A DNA stretch of 64,000 nucleotides from DTFZ01 sp050260375 (GTDB lineage Bacteria > Bacillota > Clostridia > Christensenellales > SZUA-584): the NCBI GenBank assembly GCA_050260375.1, contig JBLNCA010000037.1, forward strand, positions 248,001 through 312,000, given 5' to 3'. Positions 35,746-43,878 of this stretch are shown here, piece by piece (within the stretch, counting starts at the first letter, position 1; every line of letters begins with the position of its first letter). The notes below the pieces were generated by a model that was not told the origin of the DNA, made no database searches, and was given only the letters and a program-made list of their open reading frames with translations. A program made the position numbers and the translations under genes.

Positions 35746-36309
35746 ATGAATTCCTTTCTTGAGGTATTAAACCATCCAATCGATGCGTTCAGGAATAAAA
35801 GCAAAGCGGTTGCATGGTTTCTCGTTGCAGCTACCATATTGATCAACGCTGTCTTTGAGCCGCTTCTGGCTTGGTCCGCCAGCTCCCGGTACGCGGCTCC
35901 CGATGTTTATTTAATGCTGCGCACCGCTTTATGGGGATGCGCCAGCTATCTTGCGATATGCGCCGTGTTCTGGGCCATAAGCAAATGCTTCGGCAGCAAA
36001 ACGCCGCTTATAACTTATCTTAAGACATGGGGCCTGACCTTTTTCCCCACTTTGCTGTGCTCCATTGCCGTTGCCTTCAGTGAAACCTTCTTTACTGTTT
36101 TCTGGAACAACAGCATCTGGGGCATACTGCTGAGCATTGCATTTGTCGGCATATTTATATGGAAAACAATACTGTACGTCATTTTTTTAAGAGAAGTAGC
36201 CGGCCTGAAAGGCGGCAGAATGACCGGAGCGTTTATTGTGATTGGAATCATGGTTATCGCGCTTGCGCTGTTTAACGGATATGTCGGGGTGAAAACGCCT
36301 GTTCTGTAA
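35746..36309 (+). CDS. Yip1-like multi-pass membrane protein
   Basis: The 187-residue protein has about five hydrophobic helices and an N-terminal FLEVLNHPIDAFRNKSKAVA resembling the start of Yip1-domain proteins. It ends the operon, four bases behind the anti-sigma-like gene. Its role in the transporter or signalling unit is unknown. Confidence 0.7.
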   Translation: MNSFLEVLNHPIDAFRNKSKAVAWFLVAATILINAVFEPLLAWSASSRYAAPDVYLMLRTALWGCASYLAICAVFWAISKCFGSKTPLITYLKTWGLTFFPTLLCSIAVAFSETFFTVFWNNSIWGILLSIAFVGIFIWKTILYVIFLREVAGLKGGRMTGAFIVIGIMVIALALFNGYVGVKTPVL

Positions 36310-36432
36310 GATTAGGAGGTTTTATAATCAAACATGGCATATTTGCAGAACCAACGGCGCAAAGCTAATGGGCAAAAACGCTAAGTAACGCTATGATATC
36401 CCAGCACCGCATTTGCTGTGTGTGCTAAACCT

Positions 36433-36460
36433 GCCCGTTTTTCGTATAGCGGGCTTTTCC
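36433..36460 (+). terminator. terminator after the ABC/sigma operon
   Basis: GCCCG and CGGGC pair around a 12-base loop, followed by TTTT. The rest of 36310-36710 holds no gene apart from an unconvincing 16-codon frame beginning at 36334. Confidence 0.6.
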
Positions 36461-36598
36461 TTTAATGATATTAAATTTGTTTTGCTTAATTGAGATTCGG
36501 TTTCCGGTAAAGATTTATTTTTGCTGCCATAACCTTTGATGAGGCTTAGAATTACAAACGAGCTTCCGTTGCAAGTGTTTATTGAAATTACTCTCATG

Positions 36599-36641
36599 TG
36601 TTGCAATTGCAACATATATATCCGCGGCTTTGTGTTATAAT
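36599..36641 (+). promoter_or_regulatory. 16-bp palindrome and -10 box upstream of the hemerythrin gene
   Basis: TGTTGCAATTGCAACA (36599-36614) is a perfect palindrome. A TATAAT lies at 36636-36641. The palindrome covers the place where a -35 box would sit, and no good -35 is visible, so it looks like an operator of a repressor or activator controlling the hemerythrin gene. Confidence 0.6.
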
Positions 36642-36710
36642 GCGGTAAAATCAAATGCTAACGATTTTTGCTGTAACGCAGAATCTTAATTATAAAAAGG
36701 AGGGTTCAAT

Positions 36711-37253
36711 ATGGGAAAAGCGACGCAAGACCTTAAGAAGGAACACGAAGCCATACTTTACGTACTGCAGATACTTGACAAGATGATGGAGTCCGATAAT
36801 CTTAAGGCTGAAAGCCTGCTTCGTTATTACAGCGAGGTGGTTGATTTCCTCAAGATATTTGCGGACAAATGCCATCACGGCAAAGAGGAGAATTACCTGT
36901 TTAAAGAACTGGTTGACAAAGGGATACCGAACGAGGGCGGCCCCGTGGGCGTGATGCTGCAGGAACACGCTCTGGGCAGGGAGTATATTGCGCAAATGAG
37001 CCGAAGCCTTGGCGAAAAGAACATCGATGGTTTTAACAGCGCCACCGCCAAATACCGCGACCTGCTGCGCAGTCATATCGACAAGGAAAACAACGTGCTT
37101 TTCGTGATGGCGGATAGCGTTTTAGATGAACAGGCGCAAAGCATTATGTTTGAAAAGTTCGAGCAGCATGAAGAGAATGTAGTCGGGCATGGCGTACATG
37201 AAAAGCTGCATGCGATGATAGACGCGTGGGCAGCCGGCTTCGGCGTGGAATAA
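36711..37253 (+). CDS. hemerythrin HHE domain protein
   Basis: The 180-residue helical protein keeps the iron ligands of HHE hemerythrin: KKEHEAIL near the N-terminus, FADKCHHGKEENYLF, MLQEHALGREYI, and LRSHIDKENNVLF. Such proteins bind a di-iron centre and sense or scavenge oxygen or nitric oxide. It starts after AAAGGAGGG. The palindromic operator upstream suggests control by a redox-type regulator. Confidence 0.93.
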   Translation: MGKATQDLKKEHEAILYVLQILDKMMESDNLKAESLLRYYSEVVDFLKIFADKCHHGKEENYLFKELVDKGIPNEGGPVGVMLQEHALGREYIAQMSRSLGEKNIDGFNSATAKYRDLLRSHIDKENNVLFVMADSVLDEQAQSIMFEKFEQHEENVVGHGVHEKLHAMIDAWAAGFGVE

Positions 37254-37318
37254 AATGTTTTTAATAAAGTAAAAGCTGTACTCCTTTGGTTGAACGCAAA
37301 ATAAGGAATATAAGTTAT

Positions 37319-38203
37319 ATGGATGAGATCAAAGCTATTTTGGATAAAGTAACAGCTGAGTTATCGACAGTAAAAGGCGTTTGCTCGATTGTGCTTGGCG
37401 GCTCGCGAGCCAGAGGCACGCATACTCCTTCTTCGGATATTGACATCGGCATATATTACGATGGTTCGGCGCTCGACCTGGACGCACTTAACAAAGCGGC
37501 TCAGGCGGTTGACGACGAACACCGCCAGAATCTTATTGCGCCGCCCGGAGGGTGGGGCAAATGGGTCAACGGCGGTGGCTGGCTTATCATTGACGGCTGT
37601 CACGTAGATTTTATACTGCGCGATATCGAAAGGGTTAAGAAGGCTATCGAAGAAGGACGGAACGGGGTTGTAACCGCACATTACCAGACCGGGCATCCGC
37701 ATGCTTATATCAACGTCATGTATATGGGCGAATTAGCCGTCAGCAAAGTGCTGTGGGAAAAGGGCGGCAGTATATCTGCGATGAAGCGAATAGCCGAACA
37801 ATATCCGGCAGCGCTGCAAAAAGAGCTGATTCACTTATTTTCGTTTGAGGCGGAGTTTTCGCTTTGGCTTGCAGAAAACTATATTGATAAAGGCGATATT
37901 TATTATTTAACCGCTCATGTCGTCCGGTCGGTATCGGCTCTGAATCAGGTGCTGTTTGCATTGAATAACGAATATTGCCTGAACGAAAAGAAAGCGGTTA
38001 AAATGATTGAGCAGTTCAAAATTCATCCCGCAGCATACAAAAGCAGGATAGACGATATATTTGCAGCGGTCGGAACCGACAGTAAGAACGCCTGCACACA
38101 GCTCAGGCATTTGGTAAACGAGGTAAAAGAACTCCTGACAAAGGAACAGACAGAGCACATAACAGCAACTCTTGATAGTCTGTCAAACAGAAAAAACAGC
38201 TAA
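37319..38203 (+). CDS. nucleotidyltransferase domain protein
   Basis: The start MDEIKAILDKVTAEL (37319) fits AAGGAATATAAG better than the upstream frame. The 294-residue protein has the Pol beta-like core VLGGSRARGTHTPSSDIDIG (GS motif, DxD) and a third acidic residue in HVDFILRD. The C-terminal half is helical, of DUF4037-like type (HLFSFEAEFSLWLAENYI). Members transfer nucleotides to antibiotics, proteins or RNA; the substrate cannot be told. A strong terminator follows. Confidence 0.85.
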   Translation: MDEIKAILDKVTAELSTVKGVCSIVLGGSRARGTHTPSSDIDIGIYYDGSALDLDALNKAAQAVDDEHRQNLIAPPGGWGKWVNGGGWLIIDGCHVDFILRDIERVKKAIEEGRNGVVTAHYQTGHPHAYINVMYMGELAVSKVLWEKGGSISAMKRIAEQYPAALQKELIHLFSFEAEFSLWLAENYIDKGDIYYLTAHVVRSVSALNQVLFALNNEYCLNEKKAVKMIEQFKIHPAAYKSRIDDIFAAVGTDSKNACTQLRHLVNEVKELLTKEQTEHITATLDSLSNRKNS

Positions 38204-38248
38204 TACTCAATCTGCCTGGACGGATGAATGTTTCCGAGTAATAAAACC

Positions 38249-38290
38249 AAAGGCGCACTGCGTGTGATTTCGCAGGAGCGCCTTTATCCT
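38249..38290 (+). terminator. strong hairpin terminator
   Basis: AAAGGCGCACTGCG pairs with CGCAGGAGCGCCTTT with a small bulge, and a T-rich stretch follows. It ends the nucleotidyltransferase gene. Confidence 0.85.
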
Positions 38291-38386
38291 TTTAATTTTC
38301 ATTTCTTCATTAAATCTACATAAGAGTCAGCTATATTTGAACGCAGCAAAACGTTTGAACTTTTTTAATAAGGAAGATACGGATAT

Positions 38387-38542
38387 ATGAACTGCTGTGG
38401 CAATAGTAAGAATAGCAAAACAGGCGAACCAAAAAGACCAATGTCGTATTGGCTCCAAATTATCTTGTGCTGCGGCATACCCGTAGCACTTTTGCTTTTA
38501 TTGCCGTACATAAGCAGGCTACCATTTCGGCGTAGCTCTTAA
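38387..38542 (+). CDS. small cysteine-containing membrane protein, likely truncated
   Basis: The frame MNCCGNSKNSKTGEPKRP is followed by a membrane helix (LQIILCCGIPVALLLLLPYI) and then switches to an unrelated end (SRLPFRRSS). The N-terminal half resembles small cysteine-bearing membrane proteins of about 75 residues. The odd tail and the remnant frame starting at 38514 suggest a deletion fused two genes. Confidence 0.45.
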   Translation: MNCCGNSKNSKTGEPKRPMSYWLQIILCCGIPVALLLLLPYISRLPFRRSS

Positions 38543-38729
38543 CAGCGGCAAATTTGAATGGGCGAAGGATTATACAAAAAACGATAAGGATATAGTGTTT
38601 GTGATTTACGCCAAACCTTTGGCAGAGCTCGGCGTTGACGTAAAGAATATTGAAGGCTGGGCATTTCTCACGATGAAGGACGCCGGAAACGACGTGGATC
38701 TGCTTGTTAAGCCGTACGATATTATATAA
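38514..38729 (+). pseudogene. C-terminal fragment of an unidentified protein
   Basis: The frame (FGVALNSGKFEWAKDYTKND, IVFVIYAKPLAELGVDVK, AFLTMKDAGNDVDLLVKPYD) is clearly protein-like but has no start, and it overlaps the truncated membrane protein by 29 bases. It is probably the remains of a secreted or lipoprotein domain joined to its neighbour by deletion. Confidence 0.5.
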
Positions 38730-38844
38730 CGCCGCAATCGACTAAAGGGCGACAGCAGGTTATACTGTAATAAGATAAAACCGGAGTGCGTCGGGGAAAG
38801 CTTTGACTCGGCGCTTTCGGAATTACTTAAAGGAAGCTTTGGCT

Positions 38845-39483
38845 ATGGCAAAGGGCAAAACGATACTCGTAGTAGACGATGAAATCAAAATAGCGAACGT
38901 TTTGGAATCATACCTTAAAAAAGCGGGTTATTCGGTGGTTTGCGCCTGCAGCGGCAGCGAAGCGCTTAAACTGTTTGAAAAGCATTCGCCCGCTCTCGTG
39001 CTGCTCGACCTTATGCTGCCCGATATAGCGGGAGAGGATGTTTGCCGGGCTATCAGGAAAAAATCGAGGGCGCCCATTATTATGCTGACGGCGAAGATTG
39101 AAGAGGAGAGCATATTGGAAGGCCTCGGGATAGGCGCGGACGATTATGTCACAAAGCCGTTCTCCCCGCGGCAGATCGTAGCGAGGGTTAACGCCGTGCT
39201 GCGAAGGGCCTCCGCGGAGGTTATACCCGTGGCGGACGAGCTGTCGTTCAATGACGGCGAGCTGGTGATAGACAACCTGCGCCGCGAAGTGAGAAGAAAC
39301 GGGCAGAAAGTGCCGCTTACGCCCAACGAGTTAAAAATTTTGTTCACGCTTGCAAAATACCCGACCAAGGCGTTTACGCGGGACGAAATAATAACGATGT
39401 CTTTGGGCTACGGCTTTGAGGGGTACGACAGGGTAATAGATACTCATATAAAAAACATAAGGCAGAAGATAGAGAGATCCTAA
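38845..39483 (+). CDS. OmpR/PhoB-family response regulator, C-terminus lost by frameshift
   Basis: The start MAKGKTILVVDDE (38845) follows AAAGGAAG. The receiver domain is complete: VVDDE, LVLLDLMLPD with the phospho-acceptor, MLTAK, and YVTKPF. A winged-helix domain follows up to DTHIKNIRQKIER and then stops. In the next frame the missing end of the domain continues without a break (DPKTPEYILTVHGVGYKFGG) to a stop at 39559 overlapping the kinase start. A GA dinucleotide lost from the GAGAGA run at 39471-39477 explains this. The recognition wing is missing, so DNA binding is probably impaired. Confidence 0.85.
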   Translation: MAKGKTILVVDDEIKIANVLESYLKKAGYSVVCACSGSEALKLFEKHSPALVLLDLMLPDIAGEDVCRAIRKKSRAPIIMLTAKIEEESILEGLGIGADDYVTKPFSPRQIVARVNAVLRRASAEVIPVADELSFNDGELVIDNLRREVRRNGQKVPLTPNELKILFTLAKYPTKAFTRDEIITMSLGYGFEGYDRVIDTHIKNIRQKIERS

Positions 39484-39542
39484 AACGCCCGAATATATTC
39501 TGACTGTGCACGGCGTGGGGTATAAGTTTGGAGGTGCGGAGC

Positions 39543-40940
39543 ATGAAAACGAGCCTTAGAGTAAAGCTTTGGACTGCGTTTATCGGTATAGCGCTTTTCC
39601 TGTATCTCACGATAAGCGTACTTGCCAACGTGGTTTTAGACAGGCAGTTTAAAGAATACACGATAAACAAGCTGGACCAAAAGATTAATGATACGGTGGC
39701 ACTGATAAGCGAGAGATACGAAAGATCGGGAGGATGGAACGCGGCGGAGCTCGAAAACATAGGCGTCAACGCTTTGGAAGAAGGCTTGATGGTACGCGTA
39801 ACCGACAACAACAGCGAGGTAATATGGGACGCCAGGAAACATAACAACGGCTTGTGCATTGCTATATTGAAGAACATGTCGGAAAACATGCAGTCGTATA
39901 ATACCGGATTTCAGGGCGGCTATGAGGAAAGGGAATATGCCGTCGACGTCGGCGGCGTTACGGTCGGCAGGGTAGCTGTCGGGTATTACGGCCCGTATTT
40001 TTACAGCGACCTCGATATTCAGTATCTGGGGGCGCTTAACAGCCTGCTGCTTTGGGCTGCGCTGGGCTCGCTCGCAGTATGCCTTGTGTTTGGCGCGTAC
40101 ATGGCGAAGCGGCTTACCAGCCCGATAGCGAGGGTAGTAAAAGCCACCGGCGGGATAGCAAAGGGCGATTTTAACGACCGGATTGACGAGAAATCAACCA
40201 CGAAGGAGATAATAGAGCTTACCGATTCCGTAAACACTCTGGCGCAGACTCTGGGCAAACAGGAGGCATTGAGAAAAAGGCTGACTGCCGACGTCGCCCA
40301 CGAGCTCAGAACCCCGCTCGCTACGCTGCAAAGCCATGTGGAAGCGTTTATAGACGGCGTTTGGGAGCCCGATGAAGCGCGGCTAAAGAGCTTCCACGAA
40401 GAAATACTGAGATTATCGAAGCTGGTGGGCGAACTGGAGACGCTCTCGCGCTATGAAGGAGATAACCTCGTTCTTAATGCGGAGACGTTCGACCTGGCAG
40501 CGCTTGTCCGCGGAATCGCCGATAATTTTGCAGGCGAGTTCAGCAAAAAAGGGATAGAAGTAATACTCGACGCCGAAGAGCAATATATCGAAGCCGACAG
40601 GGATAAAATAAGCCAGGTGTTTATCAATCTGCTTTCCAACGCGCTGAAATACACAGGAAGTAGCGGAAGGGTGGAAATAAAGGTAAGCGGAACGCACGAT
40701 GCCGCAAAAGTACAAATACGCGACACGGGAGCCGGAATATCCCCCGAAGACCTGCCGCATATATTCGAGCGCTTTTACAGGACCGACAAATCAAGAAACA
40801 GGGATACTGGCGGAGCCGGCATAGGGCTTACCATAGCAAAGTCCATCGTTGAGGCACATAAAGGCAGTATTGCAGTGGAAAGCGAACCGGGCAAGGGCAG
40901 CGCATTCTTCGTGACTTTGCCAAAAACAAACATAAGTTAA
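39543..40940 (+). CDS. sensor histidine kinase
   Basis: I start at MKTSLRVKLWTAF (39543) after GGAGGTGCGGAGC. The 465-residue kinase has an N-terminal membrane helix, an extracellular sensor region (about 35-165), a second helix (LLLWAALGSLAVCLVFGAYM), HAMP, HisKA with HELRTPLATLQ (His about 253), and HATPase with N box FINLLSNALKYT, DTGAGISPEDLPHIF and GGAGIGLTIA. The partner response regulator directly upstream is frameshifted, and a broken DUF2318 gene lies downstream. Confidence 0.95.
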   Translation: MKTSLRVKLWTAFIGIALFLYLTISVLANVVLDRQFKEYTINKLDQKINDTVALISERYERSGGWNAAELENIGVNALEEGLMVRVTDNNSEVIWDARKHNNGLCIAILKNMSENMQSYNTGFQGGYEEREYAVDVGGVTVGRVAVGYYGPYFYSDLDIQYLGALNSLLLWAALGSLAVCLVFGAYMAKRLTSPIARVVKATGGIAKGDFNDRIDEKSTTKEIIELTDSVNTLAQTLGKQEALRKRLTADVAHELRTPLATLQSHVEAFIDGVWEPDEARLKSFHEEILRLSKLVGELETLSRYEGDNLVLNAETFDLAALVRGIADNFAGEFSKKGIEVILDAEEQYIEADRDKISQVFINLLSNALKYTGSSGRVEIKVSGTHDAAKVQIRDTGAGISPEDLPHIFERFYRTDKSRNRDTGGAGIGLTIAKSIVEAHKGSIAVESEPGKGSAFFVTLPKTNIS

Positions 40941-41009
40941 TTAATCATCTTCATAATATCTTCATCAGCGAGTGATAGCATAAAAAAAACAAATAGTGAA
41001 GGGGATAGT

Positions 41010-41559
41010 ATGAAAGCGTAAAACAATAAATCAAAGTCGAAAAAGTCTAAAGCGGGCGTTATCGCCGTTGCGTGTCTGGCGGCAGCGGCATTGATATCGG
41101 GAATTATACTCTTAAGCACTGCCGGCGCTAACCCTGAAAAACAGGCGGTCAAAGATACGGCAGCCTCAGCGAGCGCAACGGAGCCGTAGTATTGGTACGG
41201 GATCGTTATTGACAAGAGCAAAATAACGGAACAAGCGGAGTTCTATACCTATAAGGCAGGCGATATCGAAAATGGAGGTGCTTGCCGTAAAAGCTCCGGA
41301 CGGAACCATACGCACAGCGATGAATACCTGCAAGATTTGCTACGACTCGGGCGCGGGGTACTACGTGCAGGAAGGCGATGAACTCGTCTGTCAAAACTGC
41401 GGCAACAGGTTCGAGATAAGCAAGATAGAGAAGCAGAAGAACGGGTGCAACCCGGTGCCGATAACCGGCGACTATAAAACCGAAGACGATAGTACAATCA
41501 AGATGTCGGGAGAGCTTTTGGACGCAAACAAGGAGCTGTTTGCAAATTGGAAAAGATAA
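41010..41559 (+). pseudogene. Fe-S-containing DUF2318 protein, inactivated
   Basis: Joined, the frames give an N-terminal membrane helix (VIAVACLAAAALISGIILLS), IDKSKITEQAEFYTYKAGD, then LAVKAPDGTIRTAMNTCKIC, YDSGAGYYVQ and LVCQNCGNRF. This is the DUF2318 order, with CxxC pairs. Three lesions break it: TAA at codon 4 (41019), TAG at 41187, and a frameshift near 41265-41275. It follows the kinase gene and was probably part of the same regulon. Confidence 0.82.
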
Positions 41560-41648
41560 TGTATTGCGGCGCTGATGACGGCGCTGCCAACGCCAATGTG
41601 ATTGTCTGTTATGGTGGCTGATTCTAATGAGGAAAATTTAGAAGTATA

Positions 41649-41677
41649 TTGACAACGTTGATAATGTATGATATATC
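41649..41677 (+). promoter_or_regulatory. sigma-A promoter preceding a CIRCE element
   Basis: TTGACA (41649-41654), a 17-base spacer, then TATATC (41672-41677). The CIRCE element begins eleven bases after the -10, over the expected transcription start. Confidence 0.75.
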
Positions 41678-41688
41678 AAAACTATGGT

Positions 41689-41715
41689 TTAGCACTCAAC
41701 CGTATCGAGTGCTAA
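41689..41715. promoter_or_regulatory. CIRCE operator (HrcA binding site)
   Basis: TTAGCACTC, a nine-base spacer and GAGTGCTAA match the CIRCE consensus without a mismatch. CIRCE is bound by the heat-shock repressor HrcA and normally precedes groESL or the hrcA-dnaK operon. Here the next gene is a lipid-headgroup type fusion 285 bases away, and no chaperone gene is present downstream. Confidence 0.92.
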
Positions 41716-42000
41716 TAACGACAAATAAATAGTATGTGTTAATGTGCAGCGCTATATCTATACAGGAAGAGCGAGGAATAGAAAGCCTTGGCATTTTCGG
41801 GCGGTATATGTATTTGCAAAGCCTTTATCACATCTGTTAAGCTAAATCGATATTTTAACAAGCTATAAATATTTCTGCTTTTGGCGCTGTATATTAATAT
41901 ATGGCGTTTTTTTGACGCTTTAATCATTCGGTTTTATAATGCTACACATTTTACTCTGAAATTAGAAATTAAAAATAATTTTTAAGAACGGGGTGAAAAT
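41716..42000. other. leader between CIRCE and the fusion gene
   Basis: No gene seen. The A+T-rich stretch holds a few weak inverted repeats. It may be the untranslated leader of a CIRCE-controlled transcript or the scar of a lost chaperone gene. Confidence 0.4.
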
Positions 42001-43878
42001 ATGCAAGCATTAATCTTAGCGGCGGGAATGGGAAAAAGACTGAAAGAGTTGACTAAAGATTCAGCCAAATGCATGGTTAAAGTAAACGGCAGAACTTTAA
42101 TTGAAAGGATGCTTTCTCAACTTGACAGACTGAAACTGACGAGAATCATAATTGTCACAGGATACAAATCAAAGGAACTTATTTCGTATATAGGCGCTCT
42201 TAATATAAAAACGCCGATAACTTTTGTAAATAATAAGATTTATTCTAAAACGAACAACATATATTCATTGTACATGGCGCGGGATTATCTGGTAAAGGAC
42301 GACACGCTGCTGCTGGAGTCGGATCTGATACTTGAAGACGGCGTTATAGTAAAGCTCGTCAACAATACCTATCCGAATATTGCACTGGTAGCCAAGTATG
42401 AGAATTGGATGGATGGTACAGTTGTCACTATAGACGGCCAAAACAATATAACGAATTTTGTCGAAAAGAAGGAGTTTGACTACGGCAGTATCGGGCAATA
42501 CTATAAAACCGTAAATATATATAAATTCAGCAAACAGTTTTCACAACTGTATTACGTTCCTTTCTTAAAAGCGTATATCGATTCGCAGGGCAGCAATGAA
42601 TATTACGAGCAGGTGCTCAAAGTGTTGGGGGTAATCAAAAAGGCCCCGATAAAGGCCGAGGTGCTTGAAGATGAAGCGTGGTATGAAATTGACGACGCGC
42701 AGGATTTGGATATAGCGGAGTCAATTTTTTCCGAAGAAAGGTTTGCCAGAATACAGAAAAGATACGGCGGGTACTGGAGATATCCAAAGCTTATTGATTT
42801 CTGCTATCTGGTCAATCCCTTTTATCCTCCAAGGAAAATGATTGACGAAATTAAAACCAGCATCGGACGGCTGATTTGCAGCTATCCGTCCGGGATAGAA
42901 GTAAACAGCCTCGTGGCGGCAAAAAACTTCGGCATTAAAAAAGAACACATTTGTCCGGGCAACGGCGCGGCAGAACTCATCAATTCGCTGATGAAGACAA
43001 TAAACGGCGACGTCGGTATAGTTTTCCCGACTTTTGAGGAATATCCTAATCGCCTCAACAAAAACTCCATCGTGCCGTATTACCCCAAGGACAGGAACTT
43101 TTCATACAATAGCGCGGAACTGATGGATTATTACGGCAGATTTAATATTAAAGCCCTTATACTTGTCAACCCAGACAACCCTTCGGGAAACTTCATTGAA
43201 AGGGACGAAGTGCTGCGGCTGGCGGCGTGGGCGGAACAAAAAGGCGTCAGAATGATAGTGGATGAGTCGTTCGTGGATTTCGCTGACGCGCCGGAGCCTC
43301 AAACGCTTCTTTCCGAAACGATACTGCAGAAATATAAGCGCCTTGTCGTTGTTAAAAGCATCTCAAAATCGTTTGGGGTGCCCGGGCTGCGCCTCGGAGT
43401 TGTCGGGAGCGCCGATGAGGAATTGATAAGCTTTATCAAAAAAGACATATCGATTTGGAATATAAACTCGATAGCTGAATTCTACCTGCAGATATATGAA
43501 AAATACAGCAAAGAGTACAGTTCGGCTATTGAGCAGTTTAAGCTCTTAAGAGAAGAATTCGTGGCGATGTTAAAAAACATACCAAACTTAAGGGTTATCC
43601 CTACACAGGCCAACTTTGTAATGTGCGAAGTATTGGGCGGCTATTCGGCGAAAAACCTGTCTGAAACGCTGCTTTGCGAACACAATATACTTATAAAAGA
43701 TTTGTCGGGTAAGAAAGGAATAACCGGCCAATATATACGGGTTGCAGTAAAAACAAGCGAGGAAAACAGCCTGCTGCTTAATGCGCTTCATAATGCGCTC
43801 AGGGCAAACAGAGCAAAAACGCTTTATCTGAAGTTTAGAGAGCAGGGGGATTTTATATATGAGCAGAAGAGAAATTAA
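42001..43878 (+). CDS. bifunctional nucleotidyltransferase / PLP-dependent aminotransferase-like enzyme
   Basis: The N-terminal 240 residues are a sugar-phosphate/choline-phosphate nucleotidyltransferase: LILAAGMGKRLKELTKDSAK, then NIYSLYMARD, LLLESDLIL and a closing EIDDAQDL. The remaining 380 residues are a fold-type I PLP enzyme of the HisC/CobD group with NPDNPSGNF, DESFVDF and the lysine in SISKSFGVPGLRLG. Fusions of this kind are known for aminoethylphosphonate cytidylyltransferase-transaminase pairs; a phosphoserine decarboxylase-type reaction is an alternative. The partner CDP-alcohol phosphatidyltransferase overlaps by 20 bases, so a CDP-activated amino headgroup for membrane lipid is likely. 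Confidence 0.85.
   Translation: MQALILAAGMGKRLKELTKDSAKCMVKVNGRTLIERMLSQLDRLKLTRIIIVTGYKSKELISYIGALNIKTPITFVNNKIYSKTNNIYSLYMARDYLVKDDTLLLESDLILEDGVIVKLVNNTYPNIALVAKYENWMDGTVVTIDGQNNITNFVEKKEFDYGSIGQYYKTVNIYKFSKQFSQLYYVPFLKAYIDSQGSNEYYEQVLKVLGVIKKAPIKAEVLEDEAWYEIDDAQDLDIAESIFSEERFARIQKRYGGYWRYPKLIDFCYLVNPFYPPRKMIDEIKTSIGRLICSYPSGIEVNSLVAAKNFGIKKEHICPGNGAAELINSLMKTINGDVGIVFPTFEEYPNRLNKNSIVPYYPKDRNFSYNSAELMDYYGRFNIKALILVNPDNPSGNFIERDEVLRLAAWAEQKGVRMIVDESFVDFADAPEPQTLLSETILQKYKRLVVVKSISKSFGVPGLRLGVVGSADEELISFIKKDISIWNINSIAEFYLQIYEKYSKEYSSAIEQFKLLREEFVAMLKNIPNLRVIPTQANFVMCEVLGGYSAKNLSETLLCEHNILIKDLSGKKGITGQYIRVAVKTSEENSLLLNALHNALRANRAKTLYLKFREQGDFIYEQKRN

Noticed and set aside
36340..36420. A GCGCAAAGC segment with flanking pairing that recalls the 3' half of a c-di-GMP-I riboswitch
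   Set aside because: The conserved upstream half (AAACC and GAAA tetraloop) is missing, and no coding gene with a fitting role starts directly downstream.
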